Positions 1 through 8,569 of a stretch of 64,000 bases of DNA are shown here, one piece after another. The notes below the pieces were generated by a model. The model was not told the origin of the DNA, did not search any database, and worked only from the letters and a program-made list of their open reading frames with translations. Made by a program: the position numbers and the translations under genes. Each line of letters opens with the position of its first letter. The stretch's first letter is position 1. The DNA lies in assembly GCF_016865485.1 (NCBI RefSeq), contig NZ_AP024452.1:4982501-5046500 (forward strand), given 5' to 3'. This DNA comes from Luteitalea sp. TBR-22 (GTDB lineage: Bacteria > Acidobacteriota > Vicinamibacteria > Vicinamibacterales > Vicinamibacteraceae).

Positions 1-325
1 GGGCGAGACCGGTGGCCCCAACGCCACCGAGACGTACGTGCTGGTCGCCAACACGTCGGCCACGGCAGGCACGGCGCGCGTCACCGTGCTGTTCGAGGAC
101 GGCACACCTGCGGTCACGGGGAACTTCCCTCTGGCGCCGCGGAGTCGCACCGACGTGGTGCCCGCCGTGCACTTCCCGGCCACCGCCGGCAAGCGCTTCA
201 GCATGCTCGTCGAGAGCATCGGCGACACGCCGGCGCAGATCGTCGTCGAGCGCGCGATGTACAGCAACGCGGGCGGCGTGACGTGGGCGGCCGGCACCAA
301 CGCGCTGGCCACGCGACTCCGCTAG
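1..325 (+). CDS. C-terminal end of a secreted beta-rich protein (5' end outside window)
   Basis: The frame is open from the window edge (frame 2) to a TAG at 323-325, so about 107 residues are visible and the start is missing. The visible part alternates short beta-type strands (ETYVLVANTS, ARVTVLFEDG, RTDVVPAVHF, AQIVVERAMY) and ends in ALATRLR. It has no membrane segment and no sorting motif. This pattern resembles the beta-sandwich tails of large exported repeat proteins common in Acidobacteriota; that link is inference. No catalytic motif is visible and I cannot assign a function. The next gene starts 131 bases downstream. Confidence 0.6.
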   Translation, partial: GETGGPNATETYVLVANTSATAGTARVTVLFEDGTPAVTGNFPLAPRSRTDVVPAVHFPATAGKRFSMLVESIGDTPAQIVVERAMYSNAGGVTWAAGTNALATRLR

Positions 326-456
326 CCGTGCCGGCCCCGGCGCCGTCCACCAGTGGTCGCCATCGGCCAGTTGACGCGCGACGACGCGAGGCATAGCCTC
401 GCCTCCACAACACGCGCCACGCCGTCAGTCGCGGCCTTGTGCCCCGGAGACCCTGC

Positions 457-2085
457 ATGTCCGCACTCTTCTCGCCTCGCGGCCCTCGTCGGCTCGCCCG
501 TGCGTCCTCCATCGTCCTGACGGCCGCGGTCGTGGCACTCGTCGGCATCACGACGCGCGCCCAGCAGGCGCCCATCGCGATCACGCTCGATGCCGCCAGG
601 CCAGGGCCGACGCTGAACCGGCACTTGTTCGGGCAGTTCGCCGAGCACCTCGGCAAGGGCATCTACGAAGGCATCTGGGTCGGCCCCGACTCCTCGATCC
701 CGAACACGCGCGGCATCCGCAACGACGTGGTGGCGGCGTTGAAGGCACTGAAGGTGCCCAACGTGCGCTGGCCGGGCGGCTGCTTCGCCGACGAGTACCA
801 CTGGCGCAAGGGCATCGGTCCGCTGAAGGATCGTCCGGTGACGCTGAACCCGAACTGGGGCGGCGTCACCGAGCCGAACACGTTCGGCACCCACGAGTTC
901 CTCGACTTCGTGGAACAGATCGGCGCCGATCCCTACCTGTCGGTCAACGTCGGGTCCGGCACCCCCGCCGAGGCCGCCGACTGGCTCGAGTACCTCACCA
1001 CCGACCAGCAGACGGCGCTGGCCAGGGAGCGCGCCGCCAACGGCCACCCGGCGCCCTACCGCATTCCGATTCTGGGCATCGGCAACGAGAGCTGGGATTG
1101 CGGCGGCAACATGTCGCCCGAGTACTACACGAGCCAGCTGCGCGTGTTCAGCCGCTTCGTGCGCAACTTCAACCCGAAGCAGCAGGGCGACGACCGGATG
1201 CTGAAGATCGCCGTCGGCCCGGGCGGTGGCGAGCCGCGGTTCGCCGAGTGGACCGAGACGGTGATGAAGTCATGGAAGGGCCGCCAGTGGAGCTGGGACC
1301 ACATGGACGGCCTCTCGCTGCACAACTACACCGTGGTGCGCTTCCCCGCGTCGTACAAGTCCGTGGGCTTCGGCGAGCAGGAGTACGCCGAGATCCTCCA
1401 GGACACGCTGAAGATGGACCGCCTCATCCGCGAGCACTCGGCGATCATGGACAAGTACGATCCCGAGAAGAAGGTGGCCCTCGTGGTCGACGAGTGGGGC
1501 GCGTGGTACGCCCAGCTCCCGGGCACGACGCCGGGCTTCCTGGCGCAGCAGAACAGCGTGCGCGACGCGATCATCGTGGCCCTCAACATCAACACGTTCG
1601 CCCGCTATGCCGACCGCGTGCGGATGGCCAACATCGCGCAGATGATCAACGTGCTGCAGGCGATGATCCTCACCGACGGCCCGAAGATGGTGTTGACGCC
1701 GACCTACCACGCGTTCCGCATGTACGTGCCCTTCCAGGGCGCCTCCGTGGTGCCGATGACCTTCGACGCGGGCCGCTACGTGAAGGGCAGCATCTCACTG
1801 CCACGCGTCGATGCCATGGCCGCGAAGGACGCGTCTGGCACGCTGTGGATCTCGCTCACCAACGTGGATCCCAACCAGCCGGCCGAGATCGACACCACCG
1901 TGAACGGGCTCGCGGCGCGCTCGGCGTCCGGCGAGGTGCTGACCGGCCCGGCCATCGACAGCGTCAACACCTTCGAGGCGCCGCAGGCGGTGACGCCGAA
2001 GCCGATCGCCGTGCGATTGCAGGGCAACCGGCTGTCGGTCACGCTGCCGCCGAAGTCCCTCACCGTGGTGGCGGTGCGCCCGTGA
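457..2085 (+). CDS. secreted alpha-L-arabinofuranosidase, GH51
   Basis: Retaining exo-hydrolase removing terminal L-arabinose from arabinoxylan or arabinan, probably exported. I choose ATG 457 because GGAGA lies six bases upstream; an in-frame GTG at 439 lacks this. The N-terminus is Arg-rich with a hydrophobic run ending near ITTRAQQ, a likely signal peptide. The family opening PGPTLNRHLFGQFAEHLG follows. The acid/base Glu is about E211 in GIGNESWDCGG, and the nucleophile about E346 in VVDEWGAWY. A C-terminal beta-sandwich completes the usual GH51 fold. The full length of 542 residues fits secreted members. The stop overlaps the next gene's GTG, so the two are probably cotranscribed and translationally coupled. 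Confidence 0.93.
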   Translation: MSALFSPRGPRRLARASSIVLTAAVVALVGITTRAQQAPIAITLDAARPGPTLNRHLFGQFAEHLGKGIYEGIWVGPDSSIPNTRGIRNDVVAALKALKVPNVRWPGGCFADEYHWRKGIGPLKDRPVTLNPNWGGVTEPNTFGTHEFLDFVEQIGADPYLSVNVGSGTPAEAADWLEYLTTDQQTALARERAANGHPAPYRIPILGIGNESWDCGGNMSPEYYTSQLRVFSRFVRNFNPKQQGDDRMLKIAVGPGGGEPRFAEWTETVMKSWKGRQWSWDHMDGLSLHNYTVVRFPASYKSVGFGEQEYAEILQDTLKMDRLIREHSAIMDKYDPEKKVALVVDEWGAWYAQLPGTTPGFLAQQNSVRDAIIVALNINTFARYADRVRMANIAQMINVLQAMILTDGPKMVLTPTYHAFRMYVPFQGASVVPMTFDAGRYVKGSISLPRVDAMAAKDASGTLWISLTNVDPNQPAEIDTTVNGLAARSASGEVLTGPAIDSVNTFEAPQAVTPKPIAVRLQGNRLSVTLPPKSLTVVAVRP

Positions 2086-3158
2086 GGCGACCGGCGTGCA
2101 CGCGCCTGCTCGGCGCCGCGGCTGTCGCCGTCACGGCGACCGTCGCCGCCGCCCAGGTGCAGACCGAGGTGCCGCCACCCGTCGCGGGCGCCAGGCCCGC
2201 CATCGTCGAGCGCATCAAGGTGCATGGCGCGTCGCTCGAGGGCAACCTCGAGGGCAACGCCGCCGACCGCGACGTGCTGGTGTTCCTGCCTCCGAGCTAC
2301 GCGAAGGAACGGACGCGCCGGTACGCCACCGTCTACGCGCTGCACGGCTACTCGATCGGCGCCGAGCAGTGGATTGGCGAGATCCACGCGCCGCAGACCA
2401 TCGAGGGCGCCTTCGCGCAGGGCGCCGCGGAGATGATCGTGGTGGTGCCCGATTCGAAGACGCGACACAACGGCTCGATGTACTCGAGCTCGGTCACCGT
2501 GGGCGACTTCGAGCGCTTCGTCGCGAAGGACCTGGTCGCCTACGTGGACGCCCACTACCGGACGCGAGTCGATCGGAGGAGCCGCGGCCTGGTCGGCCAC
2601 TCGATGGGCGGCTACGGCGCGACGCGCATCGGGATGAAGCATGCAGACGTGTTCGGCAGCCTCTACATCATGAGCCCGTGCTGCCTGTCACCTCGCGGGC
2701 CGGGACAGCCCAACAGCGACCTCGAGAAGACGGTGGCTGCCGCGAAGGGCTTCGAGGATGTCGCGACGCTTCCCTTCCCGATGCGGGCGCAGTTGGCCGC
2801 GGCCGCCGCGTGGGCGCCGAACCCGAAGAACCCGCCGTTCTACCTCGACCTGCCCACGAAGGACGGCGTGCCCCGCCCCGACGTGCTCGCCAGGTTCGCC
2901 GCCAACGCGCCCCTGGCTTTCGTGGACCAGTGGACCGGCAACCTGAAGCGCCACGCCGGCATCGCCATCGACGTCGGCGACAAGGATGGACTCAAGACGG
3001 ACGCGACCGCCCTGCACGACGCGCTCGACAGGTACGGCATCGCGAACACGTTCGAGATCTACCCGGGCACGCACACCAGCGGCGTCGCCGTGCGCTTCCA
3101 ACAGCACGTGCTGCCGTTCTTCAGCCGCACGCTGTGCAACGCCGACCGGTGCCGCTGA
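2082..3158 (+). CDS. secreted esterase, enterochelin-esterase/esterase D-like alpha/beta hydrolase
   Basis: Starts at GTG 2082, sharing GTGA with the upstream stop. An N-terminal hydrophobic stretch (LLGAAAVAVTATVAAAQ) is a signal peptide. The fold is PF00756-like: VLVFLPPSYA strand, then YALHGYSIGAEQW. The nucleophile elbow is GHSMGGYG with Ser near residue 174. The likely acid is in DVGDKDGL and the His in YPGTHTSGV. Family members hydrolyse acetyl, feruloyl or acyl-glycoside esters. Its coupling to a GH51 arabinofuranosidase favours a plant cell-wall ester as substrate, but this is inference. Length is 358 residues, normal for the family. Confidence 0.85.
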   Translation: MRRPACTRLLGAAAVAVTATVAAAQVQTEVPPPVAGARPAIVERIKVHGASLEGNLEGNAADRDVLVFLPPSYAKERTRRYATVYALHGYSIGAEQWIGEIHAPQTIEGAFAQGAAEMIVVVPDSKTRHNGSMYSSSVTVGDFERFVAKDLVAYVDAHYRTRVDRRSRGLVGHSMGGYGATRIGMKHADVFGSLYIMSPCCLSPRGPGQPNSDLEKTVAAAKGFEDVATLPFPMRAQLAAAAAWAPNPKNPPFYLDLPTKDGVPRPDVLARFAANAPLAFVDQWTGNLKRHAGIAIDVGDKDGLKTDATALHDALDRYGIANTFEIYPGTHTSGVAVRFQQHVLPFFSRTLCNADRCR

Positions 3159-3283
3159 CCGGCTGACTCGATCCCGACCTCCGGCGGGGGGACCCTGGTC
3201 GGAGCGGACGTGCGGTCGGACGCGGCCCGCCGTTTCTGCAGGGAGGGCTTGCACAATCCGATGCGCGCCCTCCGGAGGTGCAC

Positions 3284-4639
3284 ATGCCCGTGATGCCAGC
3301 CATCGGCCTGATGGCCCTGCTTGCGCTCGCCCAGCCTGCCGACGAGCTCACTCGCCTGCGCCAGCAGGCGGCCACGTTCATGGCCGACGGTTCTCCGGCC
3401 AGGGCGGTGCCCTTGCTCGAACGGGCGGTCGCTGCACGCCCGGACGCGGCCGACCTGCGCATGGAGCTGGCCGAAGCGCTCTACAGCGCCGGGGCCGCGG
3501 CCGCCGCCAGCGGCGACAAGGCCGGCGCCATCCGGCACTGGCAGGCCGCCGAGGGGCACTTCAAGCAGGTCGCGCTGCTGTCTCCGGGGATGAAGGAGCT
3601 CGTCGACATGCGATTGCTGCTGCTGTACGACGGCGACCGCCTCGCGCGCCCCCGCGACGCCGAGCCGCTCCTCCGTGCACAGATCGCCCGGGAGCCATCG
3701 ATGGCGCTGTACCACGTGATGCTGGCGCGGGCGCTGAAGGATCAGCAGCGCCTCGGGGCGTGCGCCAACGTGCTCGCCGCCGCCGGGAAGCAGGTCGCCG
3801 ACGCCGACGGCATGTTGCTGGCGATGACGACGGCTGACCTGGTGGCGCAGACGCCCATATTCGGTCGCGCCGACCAACGGCGCCTGCTCGAGATGGTGGC
3901 GGCGCTGGCCGACAAGGAGATTGCGCTCAATGGCGACAGGAAGCGCGACGCGCTTCAGGCGAAGGCCGGGGCGTACCTCCTGCTGGCCGAGCGCGTGGCC
4001 ACGACCGACGCCGAACGCGCCGCCTACAAGCAGAAGGGCGATGCCGCGTTCGACGAGTTCCACGCCCTCGCCCCGGCACGCACGGGCGATGGCGATCCGG
4101 CCACGGCGTCAGCCGCCGCGCGTGAGGCGCGCCTCACCGCCATCATGACGCTCGGCGACGCGCTGCGCGGCCATCTCGCGGCCGGACGTACGACGGAAGC
4201 GACGGCGCTGGTCGACCAGGGCACGCGCATTTATGGCGCCAACACGGAGTTCTGGCTCGCGGTGAGCGGCGCCTACCACGCCGCCGGCGACATCGACCGG
4301 GCCATCGGCGTCCTCGTGAAGGCCGTGGGCCTCGAGCCACGCAATCCCGAGCGGCACCACGCGCTCGCGACCGCCCACTTCGATGCCGCGACCCGGAACA
4401 AGGCCCTGCCGCCGGCTGACCAGGCGCGACACCTCACCGAGAGCCTGAAGGCCGTGGATGCCGCACTGGCGCTCGACGATGCCTACATGGAAGCGCACGT
4501 CTATCGCGCCCTCGTGCTCAAGGCGCAGTCGACGAGGGAGACCGACCCGGCGCGCAAGAAGGCCCTGCAGTCGCAGGCCGACGCGGCGATGGCGCGCGCG
4601 CAGGCCATCCGCGCCGCTCGCACCAGGGGAGCCGACTGA
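3284..4639 (+). CDS. exported TPR-repeat protein
   Basis: ATG 3284 is preferred over the in-frame GTG at 3278 because CCGGAGG sits about five bases upstream. A short hydrophobic N-terminus (IGLMALLALAQ) suggests export. The rest is helical TPR-type repeats, for example ARAVPLLERAVAARPDAADL near the start and AIGVLVKAVGLEPRNPERHH near residue 345. An Ala/Lys-rich helical tail ends the protein. The Ala-rich central part is compatible with more degenerate repeats. TPR solenoids mediate protein contacts; no enzyme domain is present. Length is 451 residues. It lies 125 bases after the esterase gene and may belong to the same unit, but nothing shows a specific partner. Confidence 0.8.
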   Translation: MPVMPAIGLMALLALAQPADELTRLRQQAATFMADGSPARAVPLLERAVAARPDAADLRMELAEALYSAGAAAAASGDKAGAIRHWQAAEGHFKQVALLSPGMKELVDMRLLLLYDGDRLARPRDAEPLLRAQIAREPSMALYHVMLARALKDQQRLGACANVLAAAGKQVADADGMLLAMTTADLVAQTPIFGRADQRRLLEMVAALADKEIALNGDRKRDALQAKAGAYLLLAERVATTDAERAAYKQKGDAAFDEFHALAPARTGDGDPATASAAAREARLTAIMTLGDALRGHLAAGRTTEATALVDQGTRIYGANTEFWLAVSGAYHAAGDIDRAIGVLVKAVGLEPRNPERHHALATAHFDAATRNKALPPADQARHLTESLKAVDAALALDDAYMEAHVYRALVLKAQSTRETDPARKKALQSQADAAMARAQAIRAARTRGAD

Positions 4640-4841
4640 GTCGCCGCGGGTGCGACCCGCCGACGCAGCAGTCCGCTCGCGCAAGGGCGCGGGGCGAGGC
4701 CGTCACCACGCCCGCTCGCGGATCTCCCGGCGTACCTCGCGGCGGGCCTCGCGGCGCTCCCGCGCGATCTCGCGGGCCCCTTCGCACGCTGGCTCACACG
4801 GCTGCCCGACGGCCTCGCCGTCCGGGCCCGCGCCTGCGAGG

Positions 4842-5660
4842 TCACTCGCCGAGGCTGGTGCCGGCGAGCACGATCGCCCCGGTTGGTGCCGGCGACCCGC
4901 CATCGGGCTCGACCGAGACCGCCATGCCCTTCGGGCTCGGCACGCCCGGCGGCGAGTCGATGACCACGGTCGCACCGCCAGACGCGTCCACCGTGAACAC
5001 GCCCGCGCTCACTGGCGCGCCCTCGGCGAGCAACCAGAGCTGGTACGTGCGGCCGCGCGGCAACCCGGGCAAACCGGTGGCGTTGAGCACGAGTCCGCGG
5101 GCGCGGCTCCAGAACGCCCGGGCGCGGGCGGCTGGCGCCGGTGCTTGCCCCGCCAGGTCGACCCGCCGCAGGTCGGGCGCGCCGAGCACCGACCTGCCGA
5201 CCTCGGCCCGCGCGAGCAGCGCCTGTGTCCGCCGGGCTTCCGCCTCTGCCCGCACCAGTCGCGCCTGCGCGTCGCCGAGGCGCGCTTCGAGTGCGGCGAC
5301 GCGCGTACGCAGGTGCGTCGCGTAGGCGCCGAGGCCGAGCGCCGCCACGATCGCCGCGGCGGCAAGGGCCGGCCAGACGGTCCAACGCGTCGACACGGCG
5401 GGGGCGGGTCTGGCGCCCGGCCTGCTGCCGGCGTCGGCGATGGCCAGGACGCGCGCGCGCAGCGCCGGCGGCGGCTCGATCTGCGGCGCGGCCAGCGCCA
5501 GCGCGCCAACTGCCTCCTGCAACGCCTCGAACTCCTGGCGCGCGTCGGCGCTCTCGGCAATCCAGGCGCGCACGGCGTCCCGCTCCTCGGCCGGCAATGT
5601 CCCGAGCGCGTATGCCGCGAGCGCCTCGTATCGCGGATCCGACGATGCGGGTGTCGTCAT
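4842..5660 (-). CDS. anti-sigma factor, RskA-like, membrane-anchored
   Basis: Controls the ECF sigma factor encoded immediately upstream; the two genes overlap by ATGA (5657-5660). The N-terminal cytoplasmic part has the RskA-type opening YEALAAYALGTLPAEER and no zinc-binding HCC motif. A single membrane segment (WPALAAAAIVAALGLGAYA) is near residues 95-115, followed by a heptad-like helix. The periplasmic RskA domain contains LPRGRTYQLWLL and ends GAIVLAGTSLGE. The length, 272 residues, is typical. It probably releases the sigma factor after regulated proteolysis, as known for the family. Confidence 0.9.
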   Translation of the reverse strand: MTTPASSDPRYEALAAYALGTLPAEERDAVRAWIAESADARQEFEALQEAVGALALAAPQIEPPPALRARVLAIADAGSRPGARPAPAVSTRWTVWPALAAAAIVAALGLGAYATHLRTRVAALEARLGDAQARLVRAEAEARRTQALLARAEVGRSVLGAPDLRRVDLAGQAPAPAARARAFWSRARGLVLNATGLPGLPRGRTYQLWLLAEGAPVSAGVFTVDASGGATVVIDSPPGVPSPKGMAVSVEPDGGSPAPTGAIVLAGTSLGE

Positions 5661-6256
5661 GCGAGGGCCTCGCCGATCGCTGCACGCAGGCGCAGGAGAC
5701 CGAGCCTGATGCGGGTCTTCACCGTGCCGAGCGGCTGCTCGAGTCGAGCCGCCACCTCGGCGTGCGTGAGCCCCTCGTAGAACGCGAGCTCGATTGCCGT
5801 GCGCTGCACGAGGGGCAGGTCGTCGAGGGCCGTGCGCACTGCCTGCACCTGCTCGGCACCGAGCAACTGCCAATCGAAGGGGATCGTCGCGTCCGGCAGG
5901 TTGCGCACCACCGACTCGCCGTCGCCGTCGAGCGGCGGCAGCCCGCGCCGGTGGCGCAGCCGGTCGATCGACCGGCTCCGGGTCATCATCAGCAGCCACG
6001 CGACCACCGGCCCGCGGGTCGACTCGTAGCGTGCCGCCTGCCGCCACGCCTGCACGAACACGTCCTGTACCACCTCCTCGGCCTCGGACTGATCGCGCAC
6101 GATGCGCAGGGCCAGCGAGAACGACGCGCGCCCATGCCGGTCGTACAACTCGGCCAGCCCGGCGCCATCACCCTCGGCGATGCGCCGCAACGCCGCGAGG
6201 TCGGCGTGCTGGGCCACCGCGTCGACAGCCACCGCTGCCATGGCGAGGAGCCACAT
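5657..6256 (-). CDS. ECF RNA polymerase sigma factor (SigK-like)
   Basis: Region 2 is seen in LYDRHGRASFSLALRIV through SEAEEVVQDVFVQAW and the -10 recognition helix. Region 4 is LPLVQRTAIELAFYEGLTHAEVAARLEQPLGTVKTRI, with the HTH near the C-terminus. ATG 6256 has AGGAGG eight bases upstream, supporting the longer start over Met6. Length is 199 residues. It forms an operon with the downstream anti-sigma factor. The intergenic region 6257-6418 is shared with a divergent ferritin-like gene, which is a plausible target. Autoregulation is usual for this group, but I could not fix a promoter motif with confidence. Confidence 0.93.
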   Translation of the reverse strand: MWLLAMAAVAVDAVAQHADLAALRRIAEGDGAGLAELYDRHGRASFSLALRIVRDQSEAEEVVQDVFVQAWRQAARYESTRGPVVAWLLMMTRSRSIDRLRHRRGLPPLDGDGESVVRNLPDATIPFDWQLLGAEQVQAVRTALDDLPLVQRTAIELAFYEGLTHAEVAARLEQPLGTVKTRIRLGLLRLRAAIGEALA

Positions 6257-6418
6257 CAGCCGACCCTCCTGTTTCTACGCACGAGGGTCGAGTGTAGATG
6301 CAATCGCGTCGTCGCCCCAGCGTACCTCAGGCGTAGCCCCCACACATCCAGGCGCCGTCCGCCTGCGTAGTCCCGATTGATGACGCCAGTGTCATCCACC
6401 GGACTGGAGCATGCAGAC

Positions 6419-7234
6419 ATGAAGCTGGAGCACCTCGAGCGACTCGTCGACGATGGCGTGAGCCGGCGGGCCTTCGCACGCACGATGATGCGGGGCGCCG
6501 CAGGCGTGGGCGGCGTACTGGCGCTCGGTAGCGCAGAGGAGGCCGCGGCCCAGGGCCTGACCGACGTGGACATCCTGAACTTCGCGCTGAACCTCGAGTA
6601 CCTCGAGGCGGAGTTCTACACGGTGGCCGTGACCGGGCGGCGCATCGCCGACATCGGCCTGGGGGTCAGCGGACGCGGTCGTGGCGGCGACACGGTCGGC
6701 GGCAGTCGCGTCGCCATGCCCGACCGGCTCATGACGGTAGCCCAGCAGATTGCGCTCGACGAGCAGGTGCACGTCGCCTTCCTGCGCGAGGCCCTTGGCA
6801 GCGCTGCGGTCGCCAAGCCGGCCATCAACCTGAACGCCCTCGGCGTCGGGTTCAACGACGTCAAGGAGTTCTTCACCGTCGCACGTGCCTTCGAGGATCT
6901 CGGGGTCAGCGCGTACGGGGGCGCCGCCAACCTGATCCGCGACCGCAGCATCCTCCAGGCCGCCGCCCAGATCGGCCTGACCGAGGCGCAGCACGCCGGC
7001 GTGATCCGGTTGTTGGTGAGCGACCTCGGCCTGATGCCGGCGATGGTCGATCAGTTCGACGTGCCGACGCTGATGTCGCCGAGCGGCCGATTGTTCCAGG
7101 TCGATGGCCAGGGGCGGTCGACGATCCGGACTGCCGGGCAGGTACTGGCCGTGGCCTACGGCTCGGCGACGGCGGGCACGCGGGCGGGCGCCTTCTTCCC
7201 GGACGGCGTCAACGGCGTGATCGCCAGCGTCTAG
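6419..7234 (+). CDS. Tat-exported ferritin-like domain protein (PF13668 type)
   Basis: The N-terminus carries a twin-arginine signal, SRRAFAR followed by a hydrophobic run ending AAAQG, so it is probably exported folded. The ferritin-like four-helix bundle shows candidate carboxylate/His ligands in LEYLEAEFY, DEQVHVAF, AFEDLGV and TEAQHAG. This is the layout of the desiccation-associated or ferritin_2 family. ATG 6419 has GGAG nine bases upstream; TTG 6377 and ATG 6380 are in frame but weaker. Length is 271 residues. It diverges from an ECF sigma/anti-sigma pair, suggesting stress-induced expression, which is inference. Confidence 0.85.
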   Translation: MKLEHLERLVDDGVSRRAFARTMMRGAAGVGGVLALGSAEEAAAQGLTDVDILNFALNLEYLEAEFYTVAVTGRRIADIGLGVSGRGRGGDTVGGSRVAMPDRLMTVAQQIALDEQVHVAFLREALGSAAVAKPAINLNALGVGFNDVKEFFTVARAFEDLGVSAYGGAANLIRDRSILQAAAQIGLTEAQHAGVIRLLVSDLGLMPAMVDQFDVPTLMSPSGRLFQVDGQGRSTIRTAGQVLAVAYGSATAGTRAGAFFPDGVNGVIASV

Positions 7235-7501
7235 CGTGCGGCCTGCACGAGGTGTCGGGCGACGGCGACGAGTGCGGAGGTCGACGTCGGGCCATGCGCA
7301 CCGACGCCAACCCTGAAGCGGCGACGTGAGTCGGGCCGGCGGCCCTGCGGGAGCAGGGCATGCCGGACCCTCACGTCACCGACATCACGGCACAGCGGCG
7401 CAGGACCGCCTTTGGTCAGTTGCGCGCGCCTTCCTGGGCGAGGGCCGGGGCCGACGCGTCATTGCTGGCGCCAGCCTGCGACCGCGTGTTCTAGTAGCGG
7501 C

Positions 7502-8569
7502 ATGCTGGGCAGACGCGAGGCATGCGGGGCGCTGTGGTTGGCGCTGGTCGCGACACGGGTCGGGGCGGCCCCATCGGTGTCGACGGTCATCGGCACGGGC
7601 ACGCCGGGGCTCTCCGATCGCCAGGTCGCCAATCCCTATGGCCTCGCCATCGGCCCCGACGGCGCTCTCCACTTCTGCGACCTCGACAACCAGCGCATCC
7701 GCCGGCTCGACCTGCGCACCGGCCGCACGACGACGGTGGCGGGCAACGGATCCCGAGGGTACGCGGGCGACGGCGGCGCGGCGACCGCCGCGGCCCTGAA
7801 CATGCCGCACGAGATCCAGTTCGACGCGCAAGGCGACCTGTACATCGTCGAGCGCGACAACCACGTCGTGCGGAAGGTGGACGCACGCTCCGGCATCATC
7901 TCGACCGTGGCCGGGACGGGGGTTCCGGGTTTCTCCGGCGATGGCGGACCGGCGAGCGCCGCCCACTTGCGCGCGCCGCACAGCATCGTCGTCCATCCGG
8001 ACGGGCGCAGCCTGCTCGTGTGCGACATCGGCAACCACCGGATCCGGCGCGTCGAGTTCGCCACCGGGCGCATCGACACGATCGGCGGCACTGGCGACAA
8101 GGCGCCCACGCCCGACGGCGCGCCACTGCGCGGCACGCCGCTGAACGGGCCCCGGGCGATGGCCTTCGACCCACGTGGCGACCTGTACCTGGCGCTGCGC
8201 GAGGGCAACGCGATCTATCGCGTCGATGCGCAATCGTCGACGGTGCACCACGTGGCAGGCACCGGCGCGCAGGGGTACACCGGCGACGGCGGGCCGGCGC
8301 GGCGCGCGACGCTCGGCGGCCCCAAGGGCCTGGCCTTGTCACGCGGCGTGCTGTACGTGGCCGACACGGAGAATCACGTGGTGCGCGCCATCGACCTGGC
8401 GTCTGGCACCATCCGCACTGCACTCGGCACCGGGCGGGCCGGCGACGGACCCGGACCGGAGCCGCACCGGTGTGCGCTCAATCGTCCGCATGGCCTGCTC
8501 GCCGACGGGCAGGGTCGGCTGTACGTCGGCGACAGCGAAGCACACCGCATCAGGGTCCTGACCGCATGA
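7502..8569 (+). CDS. secreted NHL-repeat beta-propeller protein
   Basis: A signal peptide (ALWLALVATRVGAAPS) precedes repeated NHL blades. Each blade has the pattern LAIGPDGALHFCDLDNQRIR followed by a V-A-G-x-G turn such as TVAGNGSRGYAGDGG. I count about five to six blades, enough for one propeller of 355 residues. Conserved turns such as GYTGDGGPA and GFSGDGGPA recur. Such propellers bind ligands or proteins; a few cleave substrates, but I see no catalytic residues. The stop overlaps the RNase D start by ATGA, so the two are cotranscribed despite unrelated roles. Confidence 0.85.
   Translation: MLGRREACGALWLALVATRVGAAPSVSTVIGTGTPGLSDRQVANPYGLAIGPDGALHFCDLDNQRIRRLDLRTGRTTTVAGNGSRGYAGDGGAATAAALNMPHEIQFDAQGDLYIVERDNHVVRKVDARSGIISTVAGTGVPGFSGDGGPASAAHLRAPHSIVVHPDGRSLLVCDIGNHRIRRVEFATGRIDTIGGTGDKAPTPDGAPLRGTPLNGPRAMAFDPRGDLYLALREGNAIYRVDAQSSTVHHVAGTGAQGYTGDGGPARRATLGGPKGLALSRGVLYVADTENHVVRAIDLASGTIRTALGTGRAGDGPGPEPHRCALNRPHGLLADGQGRLYVGDSEAHRIRVLTA

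Noticed and set aside
4640-4841. Small gene between the TPR and anti-sigma genes
   Set aside because: Both strands give only Arg/Ala-rich frames without a ribosome site or recognisable motif.
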